A DNA stretch of 64,000 nucleotides from Catalimonadaceae bacterium JC749 (GTDB lineage Bacteria > Bacteroidota > Bacteroidia > Cytophagales > Cyclobacteriaceae): assembly GCA_021730635.1 (NCBI GenBank), contig JAJNNC010000003.1:124001-188000 (forward strand). The letters run 5' to 3'. Below, in pieces: positions 54,878 through 63,123 of the stretch. Numbering within the stretch: position 1 is the first letter of the stretch; each line of letters begins with the position of its first letter. A program made the position numbers and the translations under genes. The notes under the pieces are model-generated. The model saw nothing but the letters and a program-made list of their open reading frames with translations. It searched no databases and was not told the DNA's origin.

Positions 54878-55552
54878 TTACCAGCCAAGGGTCAGGGGAA
54901 GCCAAGGCGAAAAGCTTTCCCTCTCCTTTTTGATGCCGTGGTCAAATTCAATCCTGATAGCTGGGCCATGACTTTTCTCTACCTCCACTGTACTTTCCAT
55001 AATGACTTTCTGTAAGGAAGGCGAAAGATGATCCGGATCCGGCAGCTGGAGTATGACTTTCGTCATCGAATGGAAGTTTCTCGGATGATGAAGCGGCTGT
55101 TTTATTTCTTCCGGGTAATCTTCCGGTTTTATCTGGTGGAAAGGCATTTCAAAAAGCATAGGCTCTGCCTTCTCGTTCAGATTACCAGCTACATTCGCAT
55201 ATTGACCGGTGGGCAGATAAGAAGGTTTATACCGCCAGTTGTCAGGCCACAAAGGTGCCTGCTGATCATCAAAGGGTGACTTTCTGAAACAAATGCCAAA
55301 AGGAGCATACTGCGTTTCCTGATAGTGGGCACGCTCCCACAGCTTGGTGCCGGCCACCTCCGGATGTCGCATTTCTTCTTCCTGTATAACCCAGGCCAGT
55401 TCCAGGTAAGCATTGTGAAAGAAGAAACGGCGGCAAGCCGTTCCCTGACCAGGATGCACGTTGGATGCGCCTTCTGTCAAGCCAAACTGCTGTAACCTTT
55501 CGGCGGCGGCTTCAGGACTGCTGGTCATGATAAAGACATGATCTACTTCCAT
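54878..55552 (-). CDS. VOC-superfamily (glyoxalase-like) protein
   Basis: A 224-residue protein. VDHVFIMTSSPEAAAERL starts a glyoxalase-like fold, with a first metal-type His4 in DHVFI. FFFHNAYLELAWV has the typical Y-L-E-L strand of PF13468-like VOC proteins. The enzyme class is unclear, since such proteins include dioxygenases and isomerases. The gene converges on the arginine deiminase-family gene. Confidence 0.72.
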   Translation of the reverse strand: MEVDHVFIMTSSPEAAAERLQQFGLTEGASNVHPGQGTACRRFFFHNAYLELAWVIQEEEMRHPEVAGTKLWERAHYQETQYAPFGICFRKSPFDDQQAPLWPDNWRYKPSYLPTGQYANVAGNLNEKAEPMLFEMPFHQIKPEDYPEEIKQPLHHPRNFHSMTKVILQLPDPDHLSPSLQKVIMESTVEVEKSHGPAIRIEFDHGIKKERESFSPWLPLTLGW

Positions 55553-55580
55553 CGTGTTTAAAATTTATTTTTCAGAAAAC

Positions 55581-56300
55581 CTATTTCTCAGCAATCGTAT
55601 AGATCATCCTGTTGCTGTTTTCTGACGTTACCTCTTTCAATCCTGTTTGTTTCAGATAACGATGAACGATTTCTGGCGTCACCCTTATCTTCTGGTAAGC
55701 GCTGATCTTCTGAACCCACCCCTTTTCTGTCTTTTCATACAACTGGTCGGTGACCATCACCTTGTCTTCCGCATAATCCAGGATGCAGGTTAAGATTCTG
55801 TTTTCATCAGCCTTCACAGGAATAAATCTCTGGGTTCCGGTCAGGACCGCACTATAATCCCTGTAGGAAAACACTAATTTACCACCCGGGACGAGCGCCC
55901 GATAACAATGCGTGATCATGGCTTGCAAATCTTCAAAAGCATCCAGATGAGCAATGGTGTCTCCCATACAAACGATCAGCTCCGCTGCGGGCATATGCTG
56001 TGCAAAAAGCATCAGGTCTTCCTGTATCATTTGAATATCATAACCTCCACTTTTGACTTTGAGCTGGGCTAAGAGCTGCTCGTTAAAATCAACGGCCTGC
56101 ACCTGAAACCCAAGGCTGGCTAAAGGAATGGACTGCAACCCATGACCGGCGCCCAGGTCAATAGCCACCCCATTGCTTTGCGGAACGATATGGTGCGCCA
56201 CAAAAAAGTCATATTGTTCCTGTTGTTTCGTGGTAAAGTCGCCCACCATCCAGTCGTAGAAATCTCCTAAATGATGATCATAGTGTTCTTTGGTGTTCAT
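55581..56300 (-). CDS. Class I SAM-dependent methyltransferase
   Basis: A 239-residue Rossmann methyltransferase. GVAIDLGAGHGLQSIPLA is motif I, VQAVDFNEQLLAQL motif II, IVCMGDTIAHLDAFEDL motif III, and CYRALVPGGKLVFSYRD motif IV. The substrate is unknown. It follows its own predicted -7 box. The VOC protein gene comes next, 28 bp downstream on the same strand, suggesting a shared transcript. Confidence 0.85.
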   Translation of the reverse strand: MNTKEHYDHHLGDFYDWMVGDFTTKQQEQYDFFVAHHIVPQSNGVAIDLGAGHGLQSIPLASLGFQVQAVDFNEQLLAQLKVKSGGYDIQMIQEDLMLFAQHMPAAELIVCMGDTIAHLDAFEDLQAMITHCYRALVPGGKLVFSYRDYSAVLTGTQRFIPVKADENRILTCILDYAEDKVMVTDQLYEKTEKGWVQKISAYQKIRVTPEIVHRYLKQTGLKEVTSENSNRMIYTIAEK

Positions 56301-56328
56301 ATAGTTCGTGCCTATAAAAGCTTTCCTA

Positions 56329-56336
56329 CAAAACTA
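56329..56336 (-). promoter_or_regulatory. Predicted -7 element of the methyltransferase at 56300
   Basis: On the minus strand TAGTTTTG is a perfect TAnnTTTG 28 bases before the ATG. No -33 TTTG at correct spacing. Confidence 0.35.
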
Positions 56337-56507
56337 CACTGTAGCTAATCAATTTTCATTGTTTCAGATTGTATTGATTATGCCGTATATGATACTATCC
56401 GGCAGGAAAAGGCCATGACAGCAGCCACAACCTCCTCCCTGCTCTGATCAGCACTGCGTCCCGCCAAAATTTACCCAACAGGGGCAAATCACCTGCTCAT
56501 CATAAAT

Positions 56508-57353
56508 TTACAAATTTCCTGGCACAATGATCGCTTCTTTGGCTGAAACCCCTGCTCCGCCGAACCAGCCTACCGCTTTCAGTCCTTCAGGATTTTTGTT
56601 GACGACATTGGTCCGCACATTCGCCGGTGGATTGGCAAACAAGCCGAAATTTTCTATCTGAGGCAGTAATTCCAGGTAGAAGTAGTAGGCATCTTCTGTG
56701 ATAGACCAGTTTTCTACCCGAATCGTATCCCCTTCCTGAAAAGCTTCATCGTTGAGCATAAAATCATGGATGTAGTTGCCATCTACCAGCTCATCATCCA
56801 CGAAAATCAAATCGCCGGGATCTGCCAGCATCTGGTTATTCTGATATACTTTAAACCGGTAAAAATCACCTTTTCCGGCAGGTTCCGGTCCGAAATAAGA
56901 AACATAATAGCCCTCTTCTTCTATAAAAGGAGATTCTTCTTCATATTCAAAGCCCAAAGAATCTATGAGAGGAACCCGCCGGATGCTCGTCTGTGCCTCA
57001 TATTCCTCACCTTCCACCGCTATGTGTAAGGTGTAAGTATTCCCAATTTTGCCCCGCAGCTGGCTCGTCTGATAAATGCCGGGCTCATTTTCCTGTAATA
57101 CTTCACTAAATCCTTCGCTGTCGGTGATACGCACGCTTGCCTCGCTGACCCTGGGCGTTGACTGATTGCTGAAATAAGGGGCTGTGGTAGTAAGCCTGAT
57201 CGTGTAAGGACCAGGCTGGTCGGTCACCCAGCCATCCACCACGAGTAGCGTTTCCCCTTCATCCAGCGCCACATCAATCACATCTTCACAGCTCCACAGA
57301 CCCAACAACCCGCAGCAAATAATTAACAATTGGATAGGATATATTCTTTTCAT
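56508..57353 (-). CDS. DUF4249 outer-membrane lipoprotein
   Basis: A 281-residue lipoprotein. LLIICCGLLGLWSC ends in a lipobox with Cys22, and EDVIDVALDEGETLLVVDGWVTDQPGPYTIRLT is the opening of DUF4249 (given here in two short parts: residues 23-34 and 35-55). The rest is beta-sandwich. DUF4249 proteins nearly always accompany a TonB-dependent receptor in Bacteroidota, and the receptor gene ends 33 bp upstream here. It probably binds ligand at the cell surface or caps the receptor. Confidence 0.92.
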   Translation of the reverse strand: MKRIYPIQLLIICCGLLGLWSCEDVIDVALDEGETLLVVDGWVTDQPGPYTIRLTTTAPYFSNQSTPRVSEASVRITDSEGFSEVLQENEPGIYQTSQLRGKIGNTYTLHIAVEGEEYEAQTSIRRVPLIDSLGFEYEEESPFIEEEGYYVSYFGPEPAGKGDFYRFKVYQNNQMLADPGDLIFVDDELVDGNYIHDFMLNDEAFQEGDTIRVENWSITEDAYYFYLELLPQIENFGLFANPPANVRTNVVNKNPEGLKAVGWFGGAGVSAKEAIIVPGNL

Positions 57354-57386
57354 CGTTTTTTCAGTAGTTGATGATGTAGAAAATGA

Positions 57387-59768
57387 TTAAAAGGTAAAGT
57401 TATAGGTCACCGACGGCAGGATACTTCCTAAGATAGAAAGCCTGACCGCTTCTGTCTGGGTGGTGATGTCATCACGCTCATCGTTCTGACGGAAGTACAC
57501 CGTAAAAGCATTTCTCCGGCTGTACACGTTATAGACAGAAAACACCCATTCTCCCTGCCAGCGTCTTGTTTCGTTCTTTTTGGATTGCAGTGTCAGCGAC
57601 AAATCCAGGCGATGATAGGCAGGTACCCGGTAGTTGTTACGCGTTCCGTCCGTATTGTGCGGCACGGTGAGTTTCCCCCCGTCTATTTCATACCGGGCAT
57701 TGGGAAAAGTGGTGGCTACCCCTGTATTGTAAGCGAAATTTCCTGACAGGCTCAGGCGCTTGTTGAGCGCATAGATACCTACCACAGAAAGCATGTGCCG
57801 TCTGTCATACTTGGCAGGATACCATTGGTGGTTGTTGATACCCTCTATCTTTCGCTCCGAACGCGACAGGGTATAGCTTACCCATCCGTTTAGCCGGCCG
57901 GTATTTTTCCGGACATATAATTCCAAGCCATAGGCTCTTCCCTTTCCATACAACAGATCTCCTTCCAATTGCTGGTTCAGCAGTGTTTCGGCTCCGGGCA
58001 CGTAATCTATCTGATTTTGCATGGTTTTATAAAACACCTCCGCTGAGGTTTCTATCTGGTCGTCATTTAAATTACGGAAGTAGCCCAGCGCGACCTGATC
58101 TGCCAACTCCGGTTTGATATTATTGGTAGAGGGTGCCCAGATATCCAGGGGTGAAGCCGCCGTCGTGTTGGATATCAAATGAACATACTGCGCCATTCGG
58201 TTGTAGCTGGCTTTGAGAGAACTACCAGGGGTGAGACTGTATCGCATAGAAAAACGGGGTTCCAGATTGGTATAGAGAGCGATAGATTCTCCTGCTTTGT
58301 AGGTTCTTTCATTCACCGGTTTTTTTCGCTGGCCAACAGGCCCTTCATAATCAAACACCGTTTGCGGACCTGTAAAATCATAGGCAGAAAAGCGAAGGCC
58401 ATACTGCAAACTCAACCGCTGCCCCAGCGACTGCTCATTGTCAACATAGGCGGCATACTCTACCCCACGCTGTTGTTGTAAAATATAAGGATTGAAAAAA
58501 GACTCATTACCCAAGGGTTTAGCCTCTCCCGGATGAAAACGATAGTGAATCAGGTTGGCCCCGAAACTCAGGGTATTACGTACATTGAGATAATACGTAA
58601 AATCAGCCTTACCACTGTAGTTATAAATGTGGGAAGTCCACTCAAAAGCCTGACTTCCGGTAGGCACCCCCAGCAGGTAATCATAATGGCTGTATATCCC
58701 TGTAAAATTGGCAAACAAGCGGTCTGAAAAGAGATGGTTCCAGCGGATCGTACCGGTTTTGTTACCCCAGCGCAGTTTGGCAGAAAAATCTCCGTCACTA
58801 GATTGAAAACGGAAAGCATCGTTGCCAAAATAGCCCGATAAAAACAGACGGTCTTTCGGCCCTAAAGTAAAATTCGTTTTAGCGCTCAGATCGTAGAAAT
58901 ACAATTGATTATTTTTCATGTCCTCATCACCGGAGAGTTTTAAAAACAAATCGGCATACGAACGACGACCTGCGATGATGAAAGAGCTTTTATCCTTTTG
59001 AATAGGACCTTCCAGGGTCAGGCGGCTGGATATGGTACCAATCCCCCCGGAAGCAGCAAACTGCTTGGCATTCCCCTCTTTCATCCGTACATCCAGCAGA
59101 GAGGATAGCCGCCCCCCATATTGGGCAGGAATGCCGCCTTTGACCAGCTTCACATCTTTCACAGCGTCCGGATTGAAAACAGAGAAAAATCCCATGAGGT
59201 GAGATGCATTGTAGACAGGCGCTTCATCGAGCAGGATCAGGTTCTGGTCTACACCACCGCCTCGTACATTGAAGCCGCTGGCCCCTTCTCCTACCGTACT
59301 CACCCCTGGTAAGAGCTGTATGCTTCGGATTACGTCTACTTCTCCCAACAGGGCTGGCATGGCTTTAATGGTTTTCATCTCCATCTTGCTCACCCCCATG
59401 TCCATACTGCTCACGTTCTGGTCGGGTGGGGTGTCGGTCACAATAACTTCCTGCATTTGTATATCTTCGGTAGCCAGCTGAATATCTATCTTTTGGTTGG
59501 CCTGCAGGTCTATTTTCCGGGTCTGGCTGGCAAACCCCAGGTAGCTGTACCGCAAGGAATAATCACCTTCTTTCAGCGTAAGAGAATAAAAACCATATTC
59601 ATTGGTAGTAGCCCCTACCCCCTGCCCTTCTACCTGCACTATAGCCCCGATCAGCCCTTCTCCATTGGCGGCATCCCGGATATGTCCGCTCAGGGTATAT
59701 TGCTTTTGTCCAAAACTCCAGAAAGGCAACAACAGCATAAGAAAAATAATGGGTTTCACTGTTTGCAT
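57387..59768 (-). CDS. TonB-dependent outer-membrane receptor
   Basis: A 793-residue protein. The signal peptide (IIFLMLLLPFWSFGQ) precedes a carboxypeptidase-regulatory-like domain (about 22-110, YTLSGHIRDAANGEGLIGA). Next comes the plug (about 115-235, with IRSIQLLPGVSTVGEGASGFNVRGGGVDQNLILLDEAPVYN) and then a 22-strand barrel ending in the C-terminal aromatic VTYNFTF. It imports a ligand of unknown identity using TonB energy. It is followed by a DUF4249 gene. No sigma/anti-sigma pair is nearby. Confidence 0.94.
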   Translation of the reverse strand: MQTVKPIIFLMLLLPFWSFGQKQYTLSGHIRDAANGEGLIGAIVQVEGQGVGATTNEYGFYSLTLKEGDYSLRYSYLGFASQTRKIDLQANQKIDIQLATEDIQMQEVIVTDTPPDQNVSSMDMGVSKMEMKTIKAMPALLGEVDVIRSIQLLPGVSTVGEGASGFNVRGGGVDQNLILLDEAPVYNASHLMGFFSVFNPDAVKDVKLVKGGIPAQYGGRLSSLLDVRMKEGNAKQFAASGGIGTISSRLTLEGPIQKDKSSFIIAGRRSYADLFLKLSGDEDMKNNQLYFYDLSAKTNFTLGPKDRLFLSGYFGNDAFRFQSSDGDFSAKLRWGNKTGTIRWNHLFSDRLFANFTGIYSHYDYLLGVPTGSQAFEWTSHIYNYSGKADFTYYLNVRNTLSFGANLIHYRFHPGEAKPLGNESFFNPYILQQQRGVEYAAYVDNEQSLGQRLSLQYGLRFSAYDFTGPQTVFDYEGPVGQRKKPVNERTYKAGESIALYTNLEPRFSMRYSLTPGSSLKASYNRMAQYVHLISNTTAASPLDIWAPSTNNIKPELADQVALGYFRNLNDDQIETSAEVFYKTMQNQIDYVPGAETLLNQQLEGDLLYGKGRAYGLELYVRKNTGRLNGWVSYTLSRSERKIEGINNHQWYPAKYDRRHMLSVVGIYALNKRLSLSGNFAYNTGVATTFPNARYEIDGGKLTVPHNTDGTRNNYRVPAYHRLDLSLTLQSKKNETRRWQGEWVFSVYNVYSRRNAFTVYFRQNDERDDITTQTEAVRLSILGSILPSVTYNFTF

Positions 59769-60386
59769 AGAAATTTCAAGTTTGCTTTAAAACATTTTGT
59801 ACCTGTTACTATTGAGTGCTAAGCCAGTAGTCACTGAGAATGGATCCTTTTTTGACTGCTGGCTGATTGCTAAGCATGAGTAATTTTGATCATAGAGCTG
59901 ACGGCACATATGAATCCCTGGCTGACCAGAAGCACCCTTTGTGTGTCAGCTTTTTACTGGCTGAAACCATTCGTCATCATTTCAGCGCAAGACTATTCTT
60001 TCGAAAGAATGAATTTTGCTAGGGTTGGCATACATCCGTAAAGGCATGCGCGGAAGAGAATGTAATGGGCTTCTTCATGGGGTCGATCGTTTAAGTGTAT
60101 ATGTTGATTTATAGACAATACAACCAAGACCGCTATGACCCTACCTGGTGGCCAAAAAAAATTCTGCTGATTTTCGTAATGGGAAGGCTGATTACCCCAG
60201 ACCCGGGGCTAGAGGCAGGATACTATCTCCTCATGCTAACTACCATGCTCTGCGCGCCGTTGATCCGGCATTGGCGTCCAATCAAAAAATGGCAGTCAAG
60301 AAGAAACATAAGCAAATAGCGCCTAAAAAATGAAGTAAATATCAGGCACGGCTTACCTATTCCAGGGACAGAGAGGCTAAGGCGAA
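59769..60386. other. Intergenic region upstream of the TonB receptor
   Basis: About 620 bases. Two overlapping small plus-strand frames (60095-60319 and 60148-60333) lack recognisable features and are unlikely to be genes. The region holds a perfect palindrome at 59995-60010. Confidence 0.45.
59995..60010. repeat. 16-bp perfect palindrome
   Basis: attctttcgaaagaat is identical on both strands. It lies 227 bp upstream of the receptor ATG, so it may be an operator or a structural element; only one copy is seen. Confidence 0.55.
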
Positions 60387-60647
60387 TTATAGTTGAAACA
60401 GGCCCGCAGGCACCGCATGAAATCCTTTATGTCTCACTTCATCCTGTATTTCTTTTACCTTGACCAGGTTGTACGAATGAATCGTGATTTCCCTGGGAAA
60501 AATTTCATGGTTATAAATAACATCTTTCACTCCATAAATTTTGAGTAGCTTTTCTTTGACTTCCTCAAAATCACGCAGTTCATTGATGTCAACAATAAAA
60601 ACTCTTCCGTGATCTCCGGGTATAACATTGTCTCCAATAAGGCTCAT
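60387..60647 (-). CDS. Small HMA-like domain protein without cysteines
   Basis: An 86-residue protein with the beta-alpha-beta-beta-alpha-beta pattern of heavy-metal-associated domains (VFIVDINELRDFEEVKEKLLKIYGVKDVIYNH ... ITIHSYNLVKVKEIQDEVRHKGFH). It has no cysteine at all, so the CxxC metal loop is absent. It cannot be a conventional copper chaperone. It may be a protein-interaction or degenerate relative. It has a good predicted promoter. Confidence 0.65.
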   Translation of the reverse strand: MSLIGDNVIPGDHGRVFIVDINELRDFEEVKEKLLKIYGVKDVIYNHEIFPREITIHSYNLVKVKEIQDEVRHKGFHAVPAGLFQL

Positions 60648-60675
60648 AACATATGATGTCTGTTTTCTTCTTAGA

Positions 60676-60706
60676 TAAATTTAACGATAAATGCCTGGAA
60701 GCACAA
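60676..60706 (-). promoter_or_regulatory. Predicted promoter of the cysteine-free HMA-like gene
   Basis: On the minus strand TTG (60704-60706), 20-nt spacer, TAAATTTA (60676-60683; 7 of 8 to TAnnTTTG). The ATG is 29 bases beyond the -7 element. Confidence 0.4.
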
Positions 60707-60874
60707 CGAATTTTTATGAAACAAGTCAGAAACCTGCCCTGATTTTTTAATAAAACAGGTAACATGCTTAGGATTGTGTCAGAAGGTATAGCGATAGTTC
60801 TTTTCATACTCAGCTGTTTTCCTGTTAGTTTACGCCCCTGAAGACCATCAGGGGTGGCCCAGGCTTTTTTTCTT

Positions 60875-60882
60875 TATCTTTG
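60875..60882 (+). promoter_or_regulatory. Predicted -7 element of the methyltransferase at 60911
   Basis: TATCTTTG is a perfect TAnnTTTG 28 bases before the ATG. Where the -33 should be lies a GC-rich hairpin, cccctga/tcagggg (60835-60841 with 60848-60854), which could be a regulatory site. Confidence 0.4.
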
Positions 60883-60910
60883 GTACCTTATATTATAGAG
60901 ATGTCATCTT

Positions 60911-61618
60911 ATGGACACTACCACAAAACCTGATGTCTTCGGAGAAGCCCTCTCTGATTACTTTTACGATAAACAGAACAGCCCTCTCCTACTGCATACC
61001 AGCTATGGCACTATAGAAGATATGCCTGTTGACTGGTTTTTTAGGGAGGAAGAGGATTTTCCACCCCTGGAATTAGAAGCATTACACGCCTGCCGGGGTA
61101 GCGTCCTTGATATTGGCGCAGGCGTAGGCAGTCATGCGCTGTATCTGCAGGAGAGAGGTTTGACCGTCACCGCTTTGGAAATTTCTCCTCAGGCTGCCTG
61201 GATCATGAGCGAGCGGGGTGTACGCCATGTCCATTGCATGCCTTATCAGGAATATAAGGGCAAAAAGTTCGATACCCTTTTATTACTCATGAATGGGATT
61301 GGCATTATCGGACGGCTGCCATCCTTACCGTCTTTTCTCCAACACATGCAACAACTGCTCAGGCCGGGGGGGCAGCTTCTGTTCGACTCCAGCGACATCC
61401 ATTATCTTTACCAGGATCATCCGCTTCCTGAAGCTTCCTACTACGGTGAGGTTCGTTTCCAGTTCGAATACCGCGGACAAAAAGGTGAATGGTTCGATTG
61501 GCTTTATATTGACCCGTCTACCCTGTTGAATCGTATTGCACCGCTCGGATGGCAAGGAGAAATCCTGTTTACCGATCCTCTGGATCAATACCTGGTCAGA
61601 CTGACACCTGACGATTAA
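60911..61618 (+). CDS. Class I SAM-dependent methyltransferase
   Basis: A 235-residue Rossmann enzyme. VLDIGAGVGSHALYLQE is motif I, VTALEISPQAAWIM motif II, FDTLLLLMNGIGIIG motif III, and LLRPGGQLLFDSSD motif IV. Related proteins are annotated as generic methyltransferases and the substrate is not evident. It converges on the phosphatidyltransferase gene with a ~170-bp gap that has no clear terminator. Confidence 0.83.
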   Translation: MDTTTKPDVFGEALSDYFYDKQNSPLLLHTSYGTIEDMPVDWFFREEEDFPPLELEALHACRGSVLDIGAGVGSHALYLQERGLTVTALEISPQAAWIMSERGVRHVHCMPYQEYKGKKFDTLLLLMNGIGIIGRLPSLPSFLQHMQQLLRPGGQLLFDSSDIHYLYQDHPLPEASYYGEVRFQFEYRGQKGEWFDWLYIDPSTLLNRIAPLGWQGEILFTDPLDQYLVRLTPDD

Positions 61619-61785
61619 CTAGCCATATGGAGCTTTTCACATATCCTGCGTCTTTGAAGCACCCTCACAGACATAAGCTTGTGGCCACCGCACCCCCTGG
61701 AAACCTCAGAGATTTGTAAAATAACAAACCCGTCGGGGGAGTCTCTATGAAGCTTGCCGGTTACTGGCTTTTGCCGGACAGGCCG

Positions 61786-62373
61786 CTATGATTGTTTATC
61801 CTTTAAAACCCAGTATAACCCTTTTACATTATACTTTGACTCGCGGAAGATGAAGAGCAGCACGGTTTCCTCAATCGTTTCTACAATAGATATGGCAATC
61901 ATAGCGTAAAAGAGCCAGGGGATGAAGCCAAAAATAAACATAGAGGAAAAAAAAATAGTCTGAAGCACGGCGGAGGCTTTTGCTATCACCGTATGAAAGC
62001 TGGTGGTGGTCCTGAAGCGAATCAAACTGATGATCTGTTGCAGCAAATAAAGCGACACCACTAACACAATGGGTATCCGGTAATACAGGAAATACTCTGT
62101 TTCAAAAAAATAAAAACCATACAATCCGACCAGCAACATCAATACATCACCGGTGGAGTCCAGTTTGGCAAATCGGCGGGTAACCAGCTGATAGGTACGC
62201 GCCACAAATCCATCCAACGCATCCGTAGAAAAAGTAGCCAGATACAGTATGCCTGTGTAAATACGCACATCTAAGAGGATAGTAAGAAAGATGAAAGGGA
62301 CCGCAACAATGCGCAAAAAAGGTATCCATTCTGCTACGTTATAAGTAGAAACATTGAAAAATTGTCTGAGCAC
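61786..62373 (-). CDS. CDP-alcohol phosphatidyltransferase family membrane protein
   Basis: A 195-residue protein starting at GTG 62373. It has about five membrane helices. The family motif begins as D51-A-L-D54-G55-x2-A58-R59 and ends with D72-x3-D76, so all four metal-binding aspartates are present. But the glycine of G-x3-D-x3-D is Phe68. CDP-alcohol enzymes make phospholipids by displacing CMP from CDP-diacylglycerol. The altered glycine casts doubt on ordinary activity. It may be a diverged phosphatidylglycerophosphate synthase relative. Confidence 0.75.
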   Translation of the reverse strand: MLRQFFNVSTYNVAEWIPFLRIVAVPFIFLTILLDVRIYTGILYLATFSTDALDGFVARTYQLVTRRFAKLDSTGDVLMLLVGLYGFYFFETEYFLYYRIPIVLVVSLYLLQQIISLIRFRTTTSFHTVIAKASAVLQTIFFSSMFIFGFIPWLFYAMIAISIVETIEETVLLFIFRESKYNVKGLYWVLKDKQS

Positions 62374-62455
62374 TTTCGCCTTTGGTAAATGATGAGATGG
62401 AGTTTACAGATCGCCTAAGGTGGCATATAATAATAAAATACGGGAAGCTATTGTT

Positions 62456-62463
62456 TAGGTTTG
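62456..62463 (+). promoter_or_regulatory. Possible -7 element upstream of the GNAT gene
   Basis: TAGGTTTG is a perfect TAnnTTTG 97 bases ahead of the ATG at 62560, without a matching -33. Weak call. Confidence 0.25.
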
Positions 62464-62559
62464 TGGAAAAATTTGTCCTTTCCTTTTCAGGAACATCTGA
62501 TGTAAGATGTTGGAAAATGATCGGTGACACTGTAAATTACCCGCCCGGTTGCATGGCTT

Positions 62560-63072
62560 ATGATTTTTCAGACAGCAAGACTCATTGTCAGAGACTTAAC
62601 CTTGGAAGATTTTTCTTCATTCCATGAAATGCAGGGAAATTCTCGTGTGATGAGATATACCACAGGCATGCCTATGACCCAAGCAGAAAACGAGGAAGAT
62701 TTGAAGCGGGTGATAAGCTTATATCACAAAGCAAATAATGATTACTGGGTATGGGGCATTGTCAGGAAAGAAGATGCTCAATGGATCGGCACCTGTGCAC
62801 TGATTAACAATGAGAAAAACGAAAATGAAATTGGATATAGACTGTTGGAAAGGTTTTGGGGAATGGGCTATGGAATGGAAATTACCCATGGCTTGATCGA
62901 CTATTGTTTCAACCAACTGAAAGTAGATGCTTTGGTCGCGTATGTCCACCAGGAAAATATAGTTTCTATCAAAATTTTAGAGCAATCCGGATTCAGGTTC
63001 ATGAGTGAGGTTGAGAACAAGGAACAGGCATGCATCGACAGATATTACAAAATTCAAAGGCAAACGTCATAA
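62560..63072 (+). CDS. GNAT-family N-acetyltransferase
   Basis: A 170-residue acetyltransferase of the RimJ/RimL-like type. FQTARLIVRDLTLEDFSSF opens the fold, YWVWGIVRKEDAQWIGTCAL and EIGYRLLERFWGMGYGMEI give the acetyl-CoA loop (Q/R-x-x-G-x-G/A pattern as FWGMGYG), and ALVAYVHQENIVSIKILEQSGF the closing helix. The acceptor is unknown. Confidence 0.88.
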   Translation: MIFQTARLIVRDLTLEDFSSFHEMQGNSRVMRYTTGMPMTQAENEEDLKRVISLYHKANNDYWVWGIVRKEDAQWIGTCALINNEKNENEIGYRLLERFWGMGYGMEITHGLIDYCFNQLKVDALVAYVHQENIVSIKILEQSGFRFMSEVENKEQACIDRYYKIQRQTS

Positions 63073-63123
63073 GGTTCTTTCATTTTTTCAATACCCTCAA
63101 AAAAATTTACAATCACCACCACT

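Noticed and set aside
60095-60333. Two small plus-strand frames upstream of the HMA-like gene
   Set aside because: They overlap each other in different frames and have no protein-like features.
60835-60854. GC-rich hairpin as an intrinsic terminator
   Set aside because: No plus-strand gene ends upstream, and the T-run is 10 bases beyond the stem; noted only as a possible regulatory site.
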